From: Dipteris shenzhenensis | Lineage: Eukaryota > Polypodiophyta > Polypodiopsida > Gleicheniales | NCBI GenBank assembly: GCA_047967505.1 | Contig: CM106538.1 | Strand: one strand, 5' to 3' | Length of the DNA stretch: 64,000 nt | Shown here: positions 9,986-21,158 of the stretch, one piece after another | Position numbering within the stretch: the stretch's first letter is position 1 | Layout: the number at the start of each line of letters is the position of its first letter | Position numbers and translations under genes: made by a program | The notes under the pieces: model-generated | What the model was told of the DNA's origin: nothing | What the model saw: the letters and a program-made list of their open reading frames with translations, nothing else | Database searches by the model: none

Positions 9986-10991
9986 TTGGGTGTGATTTTT
10001 TGGTGAGCTTTTTGTCATGAGCTTTTTTTCAATTTTCATGAATATTGCGAGCTTTTCATTCACCTGAGAGAGAGAGAGGGGGGGGGTCATGGAGTGGGGT
10101 GGGTTGAAAGTTTGGGTTGTGGTTGCAGTTAAGAGGAGAGAGGGGGGGGAGGGGAGATAAAGGAAAGGGGGAGGGACGGGCGCATGGGTAAGGTGGCATG
10201 GAGAAGGGAGGGGAGGGGAGTTAGAACATATATTCATTATCATAGTGGAGAACGTAGAGGGGGAACTTATAAGGTATGCAAAGAGGAGTGCAAGGAGGAG
10301 AGAGAGGATGAGGAATGTGAAAGTTATGTTCATCTACTAAATGTAAAGGGGAAGGGAGAGCATGTGGGAAATTTGTTTATTTTCAAAGTGTATAATTTGA
10401 TAGATTTGACCTCATATTTGGATTCCTCGTCGAATTCCGGTCATTTTGAGTACCAACATGACCATATTCTGATAAAAATTGGAAAAATGGTGTTTTTGTC
10501 ATTTTGGCCTGTTTGGGGCCTGTTTTGAGTCTGCGCTAGCGCTAGCGCAGACTCAAAACAGGCCCCAAACAGGCCAAAATGACAAAAACACCATTTTTCC
10601 AATTTTTATCAGAATATGGTCATGTTGGTACTCAAAATGACCGGAATTCGACGAGGAATCCAAATATGAGGTCAAAAGTTTCAAATTATACACTTTTAAA
10701 ATGTACATATCTCCCATAGTTCCTCCCTTCTACTTTGAATATGGACATATCTTCCATAATTTTTTGCCTCCTACTGCCACTCATATCCTCCCCCCCCCTT
10801 GTGCATAGTATACACTCTTCCACCCCTCCCACATGCTATGAAAATGAACATATCCTATATTCTCTCCCCCTCTTTCTAACCTCCCCATCTTTCTTATAAC
10901 AAAAACATGTATGGATTTCTAAAAAAAGCTCGCAAAAACAAAGGAAATGGTAAAAAAGCTCACATTAAAAAGCTCGCCAAAAGATTTCCCC
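9986..10991. mobile_element. Fold-back (inverted-repeat) DNA element, ~1.0 kb
   Basis: It is flanked by an 8-bp direct repeat CATGTTGG (9978-9985 and 10992-10999), taken as the target-site duplication. Both ends carry the inverted sequence TTTTGGYGAGCTTTTT followed by further GAGCTTTTT repeats. G-rich sequence in the left half faces C-rich sequence in the right half, so most of the element can fold on itself. No coding capacity is seen. It is probably a non-autonomous MULE-like or hAT-like fold-back element; the 8-bp duplication does not decide between them. Confidence 0.75.
10405..10676. repeat. 272-bp perfect palindrome at the centre of the fold-back element
   Basis: The centre is between 10540 and 10541, in GCGCTAGCGCTAGCGC. 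Arms of 136 bp match base for base by eye, and imperfect pairing continues to about 10377 and 10704. There is no loop spacer. Confidence 0.9.
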
Positions 10992-11003
10992 CATGTTGGA
11001 GGA

Positions 11004-11266
11004 TCATATGTGATCATATGTGCATAGCACTAACACAAAAGAGTGCTAAAAGGCACAAGGGTTGGAAACCCTAACCCTAACCCTAACCCTAAAGGGGTTT
11101 ATATAAATTCTTTATTTTCAACTAAATCTAGTTACAGTTAGTCATTTGTGATGTTCTCTCTACTTGTGCCCTCTCTCCTAATCTCCACTCTTCTCCTCTC
11201 CTGTCTCCATATTTGTTTAGGGTGTTCAAAGCTTAAGGACAAAGGAAGAGGTCATGTTGGAGGAGC
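11004..11266 (+). repeat. Copia LTR (second copy)
   Basis: This repeats the 9.75-9.98 kb sequence, including four CCCTAA units, the TATA box and the tail GTTCAAAGCTTAAGGACAA. It continues through CATGTTGGAGGA. The two copies form a direct repeat of which the first was later split from its continuation by the fold-back element. Confidence 0.7.
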
Positions 11267-11804
11267 TATTTGAGGAGGTGAAGGTTGTGGAGAAAAATGT
11301 ACAGGTGCATGCAACGGAGGACCATCCCAATGGTCAACTTATTTTTGAAAGGATAAACTTCCACCTCATGCTCCTATGTAAGATGCTTAGATTCAGCCTT
11401 AGGACCCTTCATAGGATACTCAGCTTCCACCTTAGGACCCTCCAGGTCATCCATTGCATCAGGGGAAACCCTCAAAGTAGGAGCAACCTATGGCTAAGAG
11501 CTAGCCTCCTCTATGAGTCGAGCAATAGACTAGATACACACTATACTTCCCTCATATTTGTATTATTGAGATAATTCACATGTAAAAATAATCAGTCCCT
11601 CTGGGGATGATTTCGGATTGTAAGAATGGCTACTAAATTGTTTTGTTAGTACTCATATATGTATCATAAATGAAGATGCTTTGGAAATGGTGCCCTCTAT
11701 CTCCATAGGAATGTCATAAATAAACAGAAATATAAATAAATTATATATATATATATATATAACTATAAATATAAATAGATATATAGATAGATAGATATAA
11801 ATAT
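11267..11804. other. No gene seen; short AT microsatellites
   Basis: A short open frame at 11254-11574 has no recognisable content. An (AT)n tract lies near 11742-11761 and ATAG/ATAA repeats near 11770-11800. Confidence 0.4.
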
Positions 11805-12170
11805 TGTTGGATAAATTGAAGTTTAGGGGACACACTTATGGACATGGTCATGTGGTGTGTGTGTGCCAGTGTGCTAGTGCTTGTGTAGGACATGGTGTGA
11901 GTGCTAGTGAGCACCATGGTAGGTGCGTCAGGTGACTCATCAATTAGGTGTCACCTATGTTGGTGTGATTGAGATAAGTTAGGGACTTGGTGGTCAGGTT
12001 GATGGAGGACTTGGGGGTGTTACTGATGGAGACAATCAGGGAGATAATCATGGATCTGGAGCCACCTACTCAGGGGCATTCCACTATATGTAACTCTACT
12101 GATGAATGAAATCATACTTGCTATTGCTCTCATTTTCTTGCTTGCTCTTGCTCATGCTCAAATTCTAACA
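11805..12170 (+). repeat. Copia LTR followed by a primer-binding site
   Basis: The segment starts TGTTGGATAAATTG and ends ATTCTAACA. It is followed immediately by TGATATCAGAGC (12171-12182), a one-base variant of the initiator tRNA-Met primer-binding site TGGTATCAGAGC. No plus-strand internal region follows; sequence of a minus-strand element begins by about 12250. Confidence 0.6.
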
Positions 12171-12249
12171 TGATATCAGAGCAACTCTTTGAGGGAATTT
12201 GGTGTGCAATAAAAGCTCTATTGATAGAGAAGACCTACAACCAAGCTTG

Positions 12250-12900
12250 GGAAAAGAAATGCGTCAGGTCGCCATTGCCAAGAGCTTCAATCTCGACTAG
12301 TTTTTCTATCAGTATGCCTCAGATAGTGGACCATTGGCCTTCAAAATTCATCAGCAACTTCCTAATAAGGTCGCTCAGCAGCAGCTTAGAGCATTAGGGC
12401 AATGATGGCTCCAGTAGGCTCAATTTGAAGAAATGGCACAAAATGGAGTGAGGAGCAGCACGAGCTATAGACGCCTTATTTCTTCAATTCCTCCTAGCTA
12501 GAAGTACACCCTAACCAAGGGAAACTACAACTTAAAGGGCAGAAGCAATGGTTCAGAGATGGAGAAAACGCACTTGGAAATTTCATGAGAAGAAGGGGAA
12601 GAAAAGCTTCAAAAACCTTCATGGTGAAGAAGATGATGACATGGCACTCAAGGAGATCTCAAGGAGAGAGAACCAATGCTTTGATACCATATGTTGGAGT
12701 CATAAGAAAGATTCATCAAGTGAGGCAAAAGAGAGGGTTTATTCAAGAGCAATAGGACCAATAAATAGGCTTCAATTACATCCAGTAGTGACATCACATG
12801 TGAGCTCAGTAGAGCATCCTTGGGGGGGTCACTCATCATATGTAACCCTATCACGTGAGTTCAACAGAAGGATTTTTTTTATTTCTAAAATTTACAAAAA
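12250..12900 (-). mobile_element. 5' end of a minus-strand copia element (leader, primer site, start of LTR)
   Basis: The segment 12250-12690 resembles the leader at 39718-40142 of the gag-only element, sharing GCGTCAGGTCGCC and the same end. On the minus strand it reads as a primer-binding site variant TGGTATCAAAGC just inside an LTR that begins on the plus strand with TGTTGGAGTC at about 12692. The far LTR boundary is unclear. No gag or pol follows. Confidence 0.5.
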
Positions 12901-13550
12901 TAAATATACATAAGGGACTATTTAAAATAGTTTTGGAAAAAATTTACAGATTTGTATAGAAAAGGGGTACATTTTATTAATGAAATTTTTTACAGATAAG
13001 GTACTTTAAATATAGGCCTTGAACGCACGTAATATAGAGGGTTTATACATAGTGACCCCCCCGAGAGAGCATCTAGATCCACAAATCTCTTAATCAGTTC
13101 CATGATTCTCTTAATCACACCTACTGACACCCATCTAGGCACACGATGTGTTCACACACTCGCAACCTTAGACCTTAGGACTCTAGCTCCCATTACATCA
13201 ATTTGTCCTTCATTCCCCCCCACAAATTGATGACCTCAACCCTAGCAGTAGTCCATGGAAACTTCATGGCTTACCCACCTCTAGTGGCAACACACATGAT
13301 CCACAACCTAGTACTCACTCTAGTTGCATCAATAGTAGACTCATTTGGGCATCCTCATCCCAACATGATCTCACTCTGACTTTGGTCTTTTGGTTTAGAA
13401 TTGGGAGATAGACAATGACTATGTATGGGAATACCCTTAGATCCAGCAAGGTAAAACATAAGACTAACAATCATGTGAGGGGGACATCACAAGGCAAACT
13501 TTTTTTTTTCTGATGGTGGGGTCTCAAAGGTCTGGCAACGACATACGCAG
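12901..13550. other. No gene seen
   Basis: This is probably LTR-derived sequence of the preceding element plus unassigned DNA. A small inverted pair, CATCAATTTGT and ACAAATTGATG, lies around a C-rich run near 13197-13232. Confidence 0.35.
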
Positions 13551-14177
13551 ATGGCAGCTTCTTGCAAAACTGCATGTCGGATGGCCTTGCTCATCATTAT
13601 TCTGGTGGTAATAGCAATCGCATGTATGACCTTAGCCTACATACCTTTGACTGTGTTGGTTGTTCCGGCATCAATTCTTATGATAGGGAGTGGCTACTTG
13701 TTTGGCCTACTTATTGGGTTCCTTGCAGATTCAATCGAAGCTACACTAGGAGCAACTACTGCATTTCTTGTGGGCAAAAGGATTGGAAGGCCACTAGTGA
13801 CTGCAAAGCTGAAGGATTACCCATAGTTTGACGTTGTATCTCTCGCTATTCAGCAGTCTGCATTCAAGTTTGTACTTTTACTCCATTTGGTACCAATTGT
13901 AAACTTCAACATATTGAATTATCTGCTCTCAATTACACCTGTTGGTGTTGGGAAGTACATGCTCCGATCTTGGATTGGCATGATGCCAATTACTTTTGCG
14001 CTTGTATATATGGGAATTAATATCAAGGATATATCTAATATTACACATCATTGGGGTTATTTTACTACTTTTGAATGGTTTCTTCTAACAATTGAACTGG
14101 CAGCTTTTGAATATGGACAAGATGCATTAAAGAGTGTGGAGAAGGGGTGCGTCAATTTTACGAGCAAAAACCTATGA
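13551..14177 (+). pseudogene. VTT-domain (TVP38/DedA-type) membrane protein, intronless copy with one stop
   Basis: From ATG at 13551 the frame encodes a hydrophobic N-terminus, then GSGYLFGLLIGFLADSIEA, GKRIGRPLV, KLKDYP, and after one stop LLHLVPIVNFNILNYLLSITP and WIGMMPITFALVYMG. These match the VTT/SNARE-associated family, whose plant members are multi-spanning Golgi/ER proteins (family knowledge). The only in-frame stop (TAG, 13824-13826) falls where the family has Gln (KDYPQF), so it is a CAG-to-TAG change. Plant genes of this family usually have several introns; their absence suggests a retrocopy, though no poly-A tail or target duplication was found. The usual C-terminal membrane helix is poorly preserved. 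Confidence 0.75.
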
Positions 14178-16279
14178 GCAGGTTTATACGAGCGTGTTTT
14201 TAAAGAGATTTTAAAAATAGTATTTCTTTAGGAAATATGGTTTTTACACTTTTATTTTCATAAGAACTAGATCCCTTTATCATAAAATTATACAAACTAG
14301 TCACTCATTCATTTTTACATAACATAAATCTTCCTATTCATAGACATCCCTTTGTACCCTTGTTATTACCTTAAAAAAGTATATTAACTTGGGCTTATAT
14401 ATCACTCTCATAAAATACATGTAATATTTAATACTATATATGCAAGGTTTTTCAAAATATAACCCCACAGATGTGCTCAAATGGGGTTTTCCGATCAATT
14501 TGAGTGGCTGAATGACTATATTTGGACATTGGATGTGAAAGTTATGTCACTTTTAAAAGTGCTGTCCAAGGTACTTTCGCCAGCGAAACTACCTTGAAAG
14601 ACCTTGTTCAAAGGGGTTTCGCTGGCGAAACTACCTTGATGGCTTGCTTCAATGAGTTTTCTTTGGAGAAACCCTTTCATGAAGATAGGTTGAGAGAGGT
14701 TTTTCAATGTCACCCCCTATTAAGTAAAAAGTTGTAAGAAGGATCATAAGGGAATTTTCATAGAGAAGTCTACTCTACATGTGGGTTTCTTCAAAAACCA
14801 TCCCATTATGTTCTCACCATTCCCAAAGATTCACATAAATATTCATGTATAAAATAGGCATTCCTATAATACTTTTCATATTTCTAAGTGAAACTATGTT
14901 TTCTTCTTATCTATTTTTGTCATATTTTTGCATAGTTAGAAGCTTTTTTTTTCCTTCGCTCGGACGCTCGGAAGATTTCGCTCGGAAAATGCTTGTCCCC
15001 GTGGAGAAGGACAAAGAACAAAAGAGTTACATAAGGAGCTACATCTATATTGATATGCTTGTGCTCTCAGAAACTATGGAGAAAAGGATGGTTTCACCAA
15101 CATTGAAGAAATACAAAGGTGGTGCAAAGACCTCTATCACGGAGGATTTCATCCAAGGGGGCGTTGACCCTACGACCTAATTTTATGTTGTGTATTTGAG
15201 TCAATAAGGTGCTCTGCCATGGATAGTCCATCCTAAAATGATATGTTATTTCCATTTTAGTTAGTCATTTTTGCTTGCTTTGAGTCATATGTCCTATGGT
15301 GATGCCCAAAGACACATATTCCAGGTGGACTCTCTTGTTGTAAACTGATAGCCTCATCATCACTTTTGTGTACATGATCTCCCCTTGTTATTGAACGGCA
15401 TAAATGTTAGCAGTTTCATATCCTTCATATTCTCATCATGACCCTTATCATAAAATATTGGTGTCAATATCTACAGTTCCATCTCCTTCTTCTTTATCTT
15501 CATCATGGGCATTCGTGTCTACAATTTCCAAAATGCATCTCACACAAGGATTTACATGTATTACATGTAACCATTTCTTATCACGTGCATCTTGTGGACA
15601 AGTGCTTGTGCACAATGCATGTGCCATAAAATTAGCTTATAAGATAAGCAAAACACTATCAAAGAGTCGATAGCTTCAAAAACAAATCTCCTTCTAACTA
15701 TGCATTTGGACTTTATAAACTAATTGAAATCATTGTGCTTTGAATAGAACAATCTTAAAAAGAAAATATTTCATCTCAAATATTTTGTCCAATGTAATCT
15801 ACCTCATTACCTATTACATTTTTGTCTATTACACTTGCATGATTTTGTTGTTCCCAAAGATTCATGGCAAGTCTTTGTTGATTGATACTGTCATGGACCA
15901 AATGCCACCATAGACATGTGTTTGTAGTAGTACAAAGATCCAAATTGAATTAAATATGAATAAAAGATTGAATAATGAATGTACAAATTTAAGATTCATA
16001 GCAAAGCATAACAATCATAGCTAAATGATAATCTTTGCAACTCCCTTCACAAGATATGAGCAGTTTATCTTGCTTTGGCAATAGGAGGAAGCTCAAAATC
16101 AACAAATAATGCTTGCTAGAAGTAATGTGCCTAGGTGTACCACTACCAGAATACCAAAGTATCACTTACAATAAGTAACTTGACACAAGGTTGGGATCAT
16201 AGTTTCATAATAGGAAAGACCACTCTTCAATTACATAATTTCATGAAGCATTGTCCTTTATTATTGGATAGCTCAAGAA
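14178..16279. other. No gene seen; small GC-palindrome repeats near 14.57-14.64 kb
   Basis: The sequence is AT-rich and unassigned. A ~50-bp unit is repeated at about 14570 and 14620, each with a short palindrome (TTTCGCCAGCGAAA and TTTCGCTGGCGAAA) followed by CTACCTTGA. Short TCGCTCGGA repeats lie near 14957-14988. The open frames here (for example 14845-15180) have no recognisable domain. Confidence 0.35.
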
Positions 16280-16602
16280 TTAGAAACAAAAACTAACATC
16301 CCCCTTCTTCTCTTTTTTCAATATTTCCTTACATTCATTGATATGATGACTTGGATGTTTATGATAATGGCATCTTTCCTCATTTTTTGTTTTGCTTGCA
16401 TCACCCTTTGCCTTCATAGATGTATGTCTTGAAGCAATCTTAGATTTTGATCCACCATTTGGATTTTCTTTACTCTTTTCATGAACCACTTGGGTCGATT
16501 CTGCTCATTTGGGTGAGTAGACCCAAATGAACCACTTGTGGCTATTAGACCTAAGCCTGAGCCCACCATGCATGCCGATCCCAAGTCCCTTGAGGCCAAG
16601 AC
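16280..16602 (-). pseudogene. Gypsy-type gag fragment with zinc-knuckle-like motif
   Basis: The minus strand reads CHYHKHPSHHINECKE in a Lys-rich context (16280-16489), the CxxH...H...C form common in plant Ty3/gypsy Gag. The adjoining 16483-16602 is nearly identical to 24836-24965. It is cut at 16602 by the copia insertion and resumes at 24038. Confidence 0.5.
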
Positions 16603-16859
16603 TGACAAAATATGAAGAGGGGAAAGGAGAAGAGTGGAGATGAGGAGAGAGGGCATAGCTAGAGAGCACACCACAAATGACTAACTGTACACTAGATTTA
16701 GTTGAAAAAATAGAATATATACAAACCCATTTAGGGTTAGGGTTAGGGGATCTAACCCTTTCCTTTATAGCACTCTATAAGGTTAGTGCTATGCACATAT
16801 GATCACATGATGGTGCTATGCACACATGATCACATGATGTTGAGCATGAACTCTCAACA
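16603..16859 (-). repeat. 3' LTR of the 7.4-kb copia element
   Basis: 257 bp, TG...CA ends on the minus strand. It contains tandem CCCTAA telomere-like units (read on plus as TTAGGGTTAGGGTTAGGGG) next to a TATATATTC promoter motif. Confidence 0.9.
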
Positions 16860-16949
16860 CCTTCCCTCAAGATCAACATCATGAAGTAGGCCTTCCCTCA
16901 AGATGATGATTCTGGGGAATCGAAGAAGGAGTGAGCATTACATTCCATC

Positions 16950-19900
16950 ACACCCCTTTAATGGGAATGTCCTTGCTCTGCATCAAACTAAGAGCTAGTC
17001 GGTGTTTCTCGAATAGCTCTTTACCGAGTGGTTTGGTAAAGATGTCTGCAACATTCTCTTTGCTATCATAATGCTACAATGTGATGTCACCAAGTAACAC
17101 TCTTTCTCTGATGAAGTGCTCTCTAACATCAACATGCTTTGTCTTGGAGTGATATACTGGATTTTTGGCTAGTGCTTGAGCTGATTGATTATCACAGTAT
17201 ATTGTTATTGGCTTTAACTCATCAAAGTAATCTGTTTCTGACAATAGTCTTCTGAGCCATATAGCCTTACATGCACCTTAAAGAGTGCTCTATATTTTGC
17301 TTCAGTTGAAGACAAAGAAACAGTTGGTTGTTTGTTTGACAACCATGATATAGCACCTTGACCAAGGAAAAATGCATATCCCTATGTCGATCTCCTGGTC
17401 TCATGATCTTCGGCATAGTCACTGTCACAGTATCCATGCAACCATGGATGACTTCCTCTATATTCTATCCCAAACTATCTTGTACCTCTGATGTATCTCA
17501 AGACTCTTTTGGCTGCATTCCAGTGAGACTGTTTTGGATTTGCCATAAACTGTGCTAGTGAGCTTACTGCATAACAAATATCTGGTCGTGTGATTGTCAG
17601 ATATATAAGAGATTCGATGAGCTGCCTGTAGTATCTGTCATTGAATGTAGGCTTTTCTCAATCTTTAGTAAGTTTCAAACTCTGTTCCATGGGAATGGCT
17701 GCAATCTTGCAATCTACCATATGAAACTTCTTCAGGAGACTGTCAACATACTTGAGCTGACTCATGAATGTGCTATTTGAATCTCTCTAGAACTCAATTC
17801 CAAGACAATAGTGCATAAGTCCAAGATCTTTTCATGTCGAACTCTACAGATAAGTCTTGTTTCCGTTTTCTGATGAAGCTATCCTTGCTTCCTGTAACAA
17901 TCAGATCATCTACATATAAAAGTGCAATAGTAATGTCTTCCCCTTGAACTTTGTAGTAGAGAGTATGATCTACATTGGACTTCATGTATCCCAGATCAGC
18001 AAAATACTTATCAATTCTACTGTACCAACTTTTGGGTGCTTGTTTTAAGCCATAGAGACTTTTCTTGAGATGGAAAACCTTATTCTCCTTTCTTGGTTCA
18101 ACATAACTTGCTGGTTGTTGCATGTAGACTTCCTCATCTAGATAACCATTGAGAAATGCATGTTTGCAGACATCAAGCTGATACACATTCCATTTGCTGA
18201 GTGTCGCTAGTGATATCAAGAATCGTATGGAATCCATCTTTTCTATTGGAGCATAAGTCTCATCATAGTCTTGACCATATTGTTGTGCAAATCCTTTTGT
18301 AACTAGTCTGGCTTTGTATCTCTGAATACTGCCATCTGGATTGTATTTCACTTTGTATACCCATTTGTTTGCTATGGCCTCCTTTCTTGGTGGAAGGTCA
18401 CATAATTCCCAAGTATTATTCTTATACAAAGCATCCATTTCTTCATTCATAGCAGTTTGCCATTCTGGCTTGTCTACTGCGTCTTCGAAGTACACTAGTT
18501 CTTCTGTAGCCATGATGGTAGTCATAAGAGCATAGTTGATGGTTTCCACCTGAATTGCTTTTCCTTTTTGAGCATATGTCAATGTGGCTGGAGGTCTGCT
18601 TTCCCTAGTAGACCATCTAAGCTGCTGTGGCTCTACTTGGGGTGTTGCTGGCAATTCTTGCTCTTCTTCATCAACCTTTTCTATAGATGACTGTGAAGTC
18701 GATGCTTCTATCTCCTATGTAGGTGAGGTTTTCCATTCTGATTCCTCATCAAGGATTACATCTCTAGAGATAATGACCTTGCGGTTGATTGGATCATACA
18801 ATTTGTATGCTTTGCTTTCTTCACTGTAGCCAACCATGATGCATTTGCGTGACATCACATCCAATTTCCTATGATGATCATCATGTATGTGGGCATATGC
18901 TATGCAACCAAATATGCAGAGATGCCTAATGTGTGGCTTGTGTCCAGTGAATGCTTCATAAGGTGTCATACCCTGTATCGGTTTGGTAGGAAGCCGATTA
19001 AGCAAATAGTTTGCTGTAGGTATTGCTTCTTCCCAATACTGATTCGGAAGATGCTTTTCACTAAGCATTGCTCTAGCACTGTCTACTAAAGTCCCATTCT
19101 TCCTTTCAGCTCTTGCATTCTACTGAGGAGTATCTGCACATGTGAATTGTCTTTAAATGCCATGATATTTGCAAAAGTTCATGAATACTGAAGACATGTA
19201 TTCATCTCCTCTATCTGATCTCATGACCTTGATCTTTCTGCATGTCTGGTTTTCTACCATGGCTTTGAATTCTTGAAATCTAGAAAACACTTCAGATTTC
19301 TCTTTCAGAAAGTACCCAACAATATCTGCTATAGTCATCGATGAAAGTCAAGTAATAAAGTGAACCATTGATGCTGCAAGTCTGGGCATAACCCCATACA
19401 TGTGTATGTATCAAATCAAGAATACCTCGTACACAAGAGGTACTCTGACAAAGTTGGTTCGCTTTTGTTTGCCGAAGCAGCATGCTTTGCAAACCTTTCC
19501 AAGAAATGTAGCTTCGGAATCCCAATTGCCATATTCTGATTCTTGAGATCTAACAAGTACTTGAAATTGACATGACCATATCTCTTGTGCCATTTTGTAG
19601 ATAGTGCCATCTGTTGAGGTTGAGCTAACATGGCATGCTTATCTGGTACTATAGCTAGCATTCTGTATAAGCGTCCTTCCTTGACACCTTTTGCTACTAG
19701 TTGACATCTTTTGGATTTATCTCTAATAGTGCATTCATCACCGTCGAAGATGACTCGATAATTGTGTTCTATCATTTGACCTACTGACAAAAGGTTCTTG
19801 TTGAGCTTCAGAACATAGAGTACATCTTTGACTAATCCTTTTGTACCAGTGAAATTGTTCATAGGGATAATGCCTATCCCTTGTACTGGATTTGGTGTAT

Positions 19901-21158
19901 TGTCTACTATGTAGATGACATTTTTCTGTCCTTCTAATGGCTTCATTTTTGTGAACCATTCCTGATGATTTGTCATGTGAGATGATGCACCGTTGTCGAT
20001 GTACCAAGGATCCTGTTGCACTTGGTCGACTTGATAGCTGTAATCCTCTTTGGGATTGAAATCAGTGTCTAAGTACACTGTCTAAGTACACTGTATCAGT
20101 TTGATGCAATTCCTCGCTTGCAAGCAACATATTCCCATGTTCATTTGCAAAATGATTGTGACTATAATGTCCACCACGATGATTTCCTCTGCCTCGGGAA
20201 TTCCCTCGATTACTGCTAGATTGACTGCCTTGGTCATACTACTTCTTGCAGCAATCTCTTTCATAGTGTCCAAACTTGTGACAGTATTTGCACTAAATGT
20301 TTGACACATTGGTGGATGCATTCCCTCATCCTTGAAATCTTCCTCGGTTCAAATGATTTCCTCTTTGCTGATTCTGATGTTGAGGATGATGCTGATGCTG
20401 ATGTTGATGCTGTGACTTTGGTTTTGTTGCTGATGATGATGACCACTTTTCTAATATGATCTACCTCTGCTTTTGCCTCGGCCTCTGCTTCTGTCTGAAG
20501 CTGTGAATTCCTGATTATTAGAATGACCTTTACGTGCTTGAATGGCCTGAGTCCTGATTTCTTCACCAAGTAGGACTGACTGAAGTTCTTCTAATGTCAA
20601 AATTTGCCGTTGGATGGCAATACTCTGGACTAGATTCTCATATCCCTCTCCTAGTCCATTCAGAATGACTTCAACCATTTTTGCGAGGTTCATAGTCTCT
20701 AGTCCTGCTGTTGCAAGTTAATTGTTGTAGTCTTTTATGTGGAGTACATAAGCATGACCGGTTTCATTGCTGTTGCAGAAACTCTGGTTGATCTGGTTTC
20801 TCAGGATGAGAATCCTGGTTGTGTTCTTGGACTCATAGAGAGCTGCAAACATATCCCATGCTTTTTTTGATGTCTTGACTATGTTGAGCTGTCCTAGCAT
20901 GGCATCTTGCACATTTTGCTTGATGAGGTGATAGGCATACTTGTCTTTCTTATCCCATTTTGCTTGAGCTCGGGCAATGGCAAGATTTGCTACTAGTGCG
21001 GAAACTGTTTGTGTAGATGTAGATCCCATTGTAGATCCTGTTGTTGGTGCTGTGACAATAGATGGAGTAGAGCTACTTGTGGCTGGATCAGCCAATGGTC
21101 TAGGTGTAGACCCATCGACATACTCCCATTTTTCCTGAAGTACAAGAATGGTCTCCAT
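16950..21158 (-). pseudogene. Copia gag-pol polyprotein, decayed
   Basis: Gag starts METILVLQEKWEYVDGS (21158) and ends in an Arg/Gly-rich stretch and a zinc knuckle CKYCHKFGHYERDC near 20250-20300. Protease is at WYIDNGASSHM, with Asp-Asn-Gly-Ala replacing the usual DSGA. A pre-integrase HKRYGHVNF box follows, then integrase (TFIDDYSRYCW; KVMRSDRGDEY; ERKNGTL). RT contains QLDVCKHAFLNG, KSLYGLKQAPKSWY and LLYVDDLIVTGS. RNase H ends with ADIFTKPL. Stops occur after SRGRSY, NN, CCKK, YHGI and TSPT, each at an expected Gln codon, plus frameshifts near 19.3-19.6 and 17.8 kb. The element cannot make a functional polyprotein. Confidence 0.9.
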
